NCBI RefSeq assembly: GCF_028502605.1
Contig: NC_079235.1
Coordinates: 3,720,001-3,784,000 of the forward strand
DNA: 64,000 bases
Direction: 5' to 3'
Source of the DNA: Trichoderma breve
Taxonomy: Eukaryota; Ascomycota; Sordariomycetes; Hypocreales; Hypocreaceae
Shown: in pieces, positions 59,952-64,000 of the stretch
Layout of the letters: every line of letters starts with the position of its first letter
Position numbering within the stretch: the stretch's first letter is position 1
Notes under the pieces: generated by a model
What the model was told of the DNA's origin: nothing
The model's input: the letters and a program-made list of their open reading frames with translations, nothing else
The model's database searches: none
Translations under genes and position numbers: made by a program

Positions 59952-60968
59952 TCATCGAACGGCAACCCGAGCACCAAGCTTGCCTGTTGACAAAAAACCT
60001 CGGCATCCCATCTCTCCTCTCCACCCAATGCCCAATACACCAAAGATCATTCTTCCGTCCGCCGTCAGCCGTGGGCCATTGTCTGCACCCTTCTCCTGCA
60101 CCAGGAAGCAAACCTGCTCAATCTCGCCCGGGTGCAACACCGGCTTCTTGTCCCCGTCCGAGCTCCAGTTGCAGTCGTGATAGCCCAGGCCCTCCTCCGT
60201 ATCCAGCACCACTTTTTCAAGCTGTATCACGTCTTCGCTGCAGTTTTCTAGCTGCGCCTCGAGGATCCATTTCTTGATGTTGCTTGTATCCGAATTGAGG
60301 CTGCTGACCTTGGTCCTCACGATCAAGGACGCCTTGCATATAAATTGATATAGCTTCCTGAACGTCCGTGTCCGTCCACTCGTCTCCGTAGCCTCGGAGT
60401 AGCTCACAGTCACGGCCAACACATGATTGCCTTCCTCCTTTAAATCAAAGCCAACAATCTTCTGTAGCGTTCCCCCCGGCTCAAGATCGACCCCTCCTGC
60501 GGGCGCCGCACCGTGTATGTTCGCAGGCCCGAGTTCAAGCTTCTGGGTGCCTCCGAGGCCAGGGGTCTTCATCTCAGCCTCGATGCGAACATCACGTATG
60601 CGCTTCGCCGCATCAGGGGGGAGATCATTGTTGGCGCAAAGGGTACAGCTAAACGTTTCGCCCACGTAGGCCGAGCCGAACGATACCGGCAGGTTGAGAA
60701 TCGGGCTGAGTAGGAACGGGTCTGGGTTCGTATTAGAGCCAGAGTATGCGAGTGAGGCGGGCGCCGGCTGCGACTTGGTGTTGGGAGGAGAGAATGGGGG
60801 ATCTATCGGATACTGCGTTACGAGCGATGGCTGAGAGAGCCTGGCAATTGTCTAGGTGAGGAGCGATCCACTCAATTGACAAGCGTTGGATGCGTACCTG
60901 AGCACTTTGACAGAGACCGAGTGCGGCTCCTTTATAGGATCGTGAGAAGGATACGCTTGATGGCTCAT
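59952..60968 (-). CDS. TRAPPC13: TRAPP complex subunit 13 (TRAPPC13, DUF974)
   Basis: Exons 60968-60898 and 60840-59952 give 319 residues. The splice joins SVSVKVLR with LSQPSLVTQ across an AG|G codon. Family signatures seen are VSVKVLRLSQPSL at the start, PFLLSPILNLPVSFGSAYVGETFSCTLCANNDLP, VAVTVSYSEATETS-type strands (here LAVTVSYSEATETSGR) and FRKLYQFICKASLIVRTKV. The C-terminus has MIFGVLGIGWRGEMGCRGFLSTG, the usual end of the fungal protein. The subunit belongs to the TRAPP tethering complex of the Golgi and the autophagy pathway, where TRAPP acts on Rab1/Ypt1. The promoter region is shared with the divergent HAD hydrolase gene (672 bp). Confidence 0.93.
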
Positions 60969-61640
60969 TTCTCCCCTGATTGCTTTGCACTTGTCGGTTT
61001 ATGAATGTTCGGGACGTCAGAATCAGACAGGCGACCACGGATGCGGGACACTTTACGCAGCTGGCGCTGAGCTCCTTATCGATAAGTCACCAACTCTCTA
61101 TTCTTAGCACTCTAGCGTCCGTAACTTATAGCGGGGTGCCCCGTACGCTCTGGGCGTCTCTTTCGGGCCCTTGGTCAAACCAAGAGATGTATTCAGACAG
61201 TCTTGTGTCTGAATTTACCATTGTATCTCGTAGACGCTCGTAAAGCAATAGGCATAACTATTTTGTGTATATGTAATTCATGTATAGCCCGATATGTCCT
61301 GCAAATTATTGTTCTAGAGAGGCCTGGGAAGCAGAAATAGGTTCCTGAAATTGTTATTAGTGCCTGTACGTCCCTCAATTGAAGATCGCCCGTCTCCAGC
61401 CTCCGATAGCCGGTCATGCGAGATTTCCTCTCTGCTCCTATCTCTCCCCATTCAATTAGTATTTATGCGTTCTCATTGAGATTATGAAATTGGTTATGTG
61501 AAATTAACTCATTACAAGGACATTGTATCTCGCTCAGCAAAAGAAGGAGACGGTCGTCCCTCTTCATTCTCGTGTAGTTCGCCAATTGGGCCGAGATCGC
61601 GCCTATGATACCCTCAGCATCATCAAGGCCATTTATCAAC
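60969..61640. promoter_or_regulatory. Shared divergent promoter region of TRAPPC13 and the HAD hydrolase
   Basis: A gap of 672 bp between divergent start codons. I see no coding sequence and no strong regulatory motif. It must contain both promoters. Confidence 0.5.
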
Positions 61641-62598
61641 ATGGCAAAGCCAAATTTACTGCTCTGCTTTGACGCCTTTGGCACATTATTCAGCCCCAAA
61701 GGCGCCGTCGCCCAGCAATACGCCGAAGTTGCACGACAATGCGGCATCACCGAGTTTAGCGACAACGAGCTTCAATCTCGGTTACTAGCAGCCATCAAAG
61801 AGGAAAGGGAGCAGAACCCAAATTACGGCAAAGCAACCGGACTAGGAGCCACAAAGTGGTGGACAAATGCAAGCGAACCCCATATCATTCTCTGAAACAG
61901 CTATTCTAACATTTGTTCAGGTTATTCACAAGACTTTTACGCCGCTTATTCGCAGCGATCAGGCACTTCCCCCTACTCTGGTTCCGAAGCTGATGCATAG
62001 ATTTTCTTCAAGTGAAGGTTACGATGCTCAGCGCGATCTTGTCCCTGCGTTAAGGGCATTACGACATGAGAAATCGCTGCAGGGCTTTGACAAGGTTGTC
62101 ATTGGTGTAGTCACCAATTCCGATGACCGAGTTCCAAGCATTCTTTCATCCTTTGGACTTAACGTTAGTCCGGCGCGGTACGGCTCAGAAGACGAAATGG
62201 ATGCCAACCACGAGGACCGATATGACATTGACTTCCATTGTATGTCTTATGATGTTGGTGTAGAAAAGCCAGACACGCGGATCTTCAACGCTGCCGAGCT
62301 CATGCTGTCCCGTATCATCGCCGCTCGACACGGCAAGGCTCCTGCCGAAGCCGACTTGCAGAGTTGGCAGAAAGTTTACGTCGGCGATGAATACGCCAAG
62401 GATGTCGTCGGTTCAACCGATGCAGGATGGAATCCTGTGTTACTCGATGTTCATGGGACGTCTACTCAAGTAACCAGCCTGGAGGACTGTCCACCGCAGG
62501 CTCTCCAAGATCTTTTCAAAGAATATGCCGTTGTCAGGGTGCGCTCGATACGAGGGCTAGCATCTTGGCTCACGGGGAGGGAGTGGGAAACAAAATAG
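61641..62598 (+). CDS. HAD-superfamily hydrolase (HDHD3-like)
   Basis: Exons 61641-61868 and 61921-62598 give 301 residues. The four HAD motifs are present: FDAFGTLF with the nucleophilic Asp (motif I, residue 11), VTNSDDR (motif II), VEKPDTRIF with the conserved Lys (motif III) and VYVGDEYAKDVVGSTDAGW with the metal-binding acidic residues (motif IV). A helical cap lies between motifs I and II. The most likely function is phosphatase or related hydrolase activity on an unknown small molecule. The exon junction (KWWTN then VIHKTF) is best explained by an intron starting GCAAGC and ending TTCAG, a GC-AG intron of 52 nt. Use of the nearby GT instead breaks the frame. An in-frame upstream Met at 61605 is possible but adds only 12 residues. 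Confidence 0.9.
61869..61920 (+). other. Probable GC-AG intron of the HAD gene
   Basis: Donor AAT|GCAAGC and acceptor TTGTTCAG, 52 nt, phase 0. It contains CTATTCTAAC, a good branch-site sequence. A GC donor is otherwise consensus-like (GCAAG). Confidence 0.75.
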
Positions 62599-63143
62599 AA
62601 GGTCCCAGAGATAAATCATACTACGGATGTCCCTCATTGTACACGCCACTTTTAAGATACCGACTACAAAGATTAAATGCGTATAATCTGCTATAAGCTA
62701 TGGTTTTGAGCTTAGCTTCATACAATGCAAGTCACTACTTCGACCGTCACGTCAAACATACTTTGAAAAAAAACCACTGCCATTTACTCTGGTCCTGGTT
62801 GATGTCTACAGCCTGTGCTTGTCAGCAGTCAAGACTTCTCACACAAGACCAAACACTTTTCCTGTTTGCACAACAGTTATCAACAACGAAAGATAATGGT
62901 CTCGTTCAGACCATCTCCCTACCACTGGATTATGTCTAAATTCAAATTTCTGGACTTGTCAGTTAAATCCTTGTTACCAAACCTAAGAAATTTGTTCGGT
63001 GCGTTTGAATCAGCAGTTCTGCGCTTCCCCCAAGCCATTCGTGTACGAGATCTGTAGCCCCCTGTTGTCAACCATGCATAGTACAAAGTCAGCATAACAA
63101 AACGAGTAGCGAGCTCTTATGTCAGTCATGGAGACGTATTTCC
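62599..63143. other. Convergent 3' flanks, no gene seen
   Basis: AT-rich sequence between the stops of the HAD gene and the KH-domain gene. No gene is visible. Confidence 0.6.
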
Positions 63144-64000
63144 TTAAAGCCCAGGAGGGGGTGGGACCTAGATTGGGTTGGTAAGTAACCAGTGACGGGT
63201 ATAGGGGGTTGGGGTGAGACAGTATATGAATTTACTTACAGCGCTGAAGCTTCCGCCAGGAGGAGGAGGCCCGGATGGTGGTGGAGGGGGTGGTGCAGAG
63301 CTTGGGGGAGGAGGGGGAGGAGGAGCCGCTTCGGTAGGGGGAGGGGGAGGCGGCGGAGAAGCGGATTGACCTGGGGCTCCTGCAGCATGTGAGCTCTGAC
63401 CGGGTGCTTGAGTCTGACCTCCATAGTACTGTTGATACAAGGCGACATAGCTGTCAAGTGTTAGCCATTTTGCGAGGACTCGCTTCACAGAGGGCTGAAT
63501 TACTTAGCATATCCTCCCCAGGCAGCGTAGGGATCGGCGCCGTTGTAATATTGAGCATATTGTGCGGCATAGTCGGCTGCATTTGGAGTGGCGGTGGCTG
63601 CCGGAGCAGGGCTGTTGGTTGCGCCGCTATCTGAATTATATCTGTTGTACGAAGAGTATGAGTTGTTGTGGGAGCCACCATGCGACCTGTCGTGGGATCC
63701 CCGGTGATGGTGATCACCATATCCGCCACGGTCATTGTTGTAGCGAGGTGGCCGGGCCCTGAACTCTTCATACTGTTCCTTGACATTGGCAATCAAGTCT
63801 TCGCAGAGTTCTTTGGCCTTGGTAACCATATTTGGGTCCGGTCCGCTGTGGTTATCAAGTCAATAAGGCAGACAAAGCAGAGAGGTGGTTCCGTTCTGGA
63901 TACATACGTGACATGAAGGAACATGGCTTCGTCGCTTTCATGGTTAGTAGACGCTTCAAGGTAACCCGAGCCTCGGCCTTTGATTTGAACACGGCATCCG
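63144..64000 (-). CDS. KHDC4: KHDC4-like KH-domain RNA-binding protein, 3' part only
   Basis: The gene runs off the right edge, so the N-terminus is missing. Visible exons are 64000-63908, 63845-63504, 63450-63240 and 63167-63144, about 222 codons. The first reads CRVQIKGRGSGYLE (the KH-domain GXXG-type loop region and the following strand) and the second starts GPDPNMVTKAKELCEDLIANV, which ends the KH domain as in KHDC4/BLOM7 proteins rather than in the branch-point-binding protein. Then come a Gly/Arg/His/Ser-rich low-complexity part, YAAQYAQYYNGADPYAAWGGYA-type repeats of Tyr and Ala, and a Pro-rich tail ending VPPPPGL. KHDC4 relatives act in pre-mRNA splicing, so a nuclear role is expected. 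The short last exon of 24 nt is needed for the usual end. Confidence 0.85.

Noticed and set aside
1..64000. Mobile elements, viral genes, CRISPR arrays, secondary-metabolite cluster
   Set aside because: No transposase, reverse transcriptase, integrase, polyketide or peptide synthetase motifs, inverted terminal repeats or spaced repeat arrays were seen on either strand.

Overview
This is a gene-sparse stretch of nuclear chromosome from a filamentous ascomycete, most likely a Sordariomycete and possibly Hypocreales. The evidence is the intron style (mostly 50-150 nt, GT-AG, with CTAAC/CTAAT-like branch sites close to the acceptor) and the gene content: a fungal ADAM protease, a fungal hybrid histidine kinase with a GAF-like sensor, Ssn6, and a DUF726 hydrolase. 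The species cannot be named from sequence alone. I see no virus, transposon ORF, CRISPR array, rRNA, tRNA or secondary-metabolite cluster.

Layout. Left part: an ADAM metalloprotease (+), a small acidic unknown protein (-), a TBL1/Sif2-type LisH-WD40 corepressor (-), a 4.9 kb gene-free spacer, a TMEM115-like Golgi membrane protein (+), a 6.5 kb gene-free spacer, and the Ssn6/Cyc8 TPR corepressor (+). Middle: ribosomal protein L3 (+), two unknown proteins (+), a hybrid histidine kinase (+) whose frame is broken once in the sensor region, a 3.9 kb spacer, and a disordered basic unknown protein (+). Right part: anthranilate synthase component I (-) divergent from a Y-family DNA polymerase resembling Pol iota (+), a DUF726/TMCO4-like alpha/beta hydrolase (+), a DENN-domain Rab GEF candidate (-), a 6.0 kb spacer, TRAPPC13 (-) divergent from a HAD hydrolase (+), and the 3' part of a KHDC4-like KH-domain RNA-binding protein (-) that runs off the right edge.

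The genes are mostly conserved housekeeping functions that happen to be neighbours, not one pathway. Themes that recur are transcriptional co-repression (TBL1/Sif2 and Ssn6) and Golgi/vesicle traffic (TMEM115, DENN, TRAPPC13, DUF726). Exon models were built by joining reading frames at splice sites whose phases match; complete models were checked to be multiples of three, except the histidine kinase, which fails at one place.

I did not find a clearly new biological system. The observations most worth a second look are the histidine-kinase frameshift, a 17-nt micro-exon in the TBL1 gene, a GC-AG intron in the HAD gene, an RGG-type arginine/glycine tract inside the DUF726 protein, and a dispersed family of six-base-period arrays (RGGTAC and relatives) found in the gene-free spacers.
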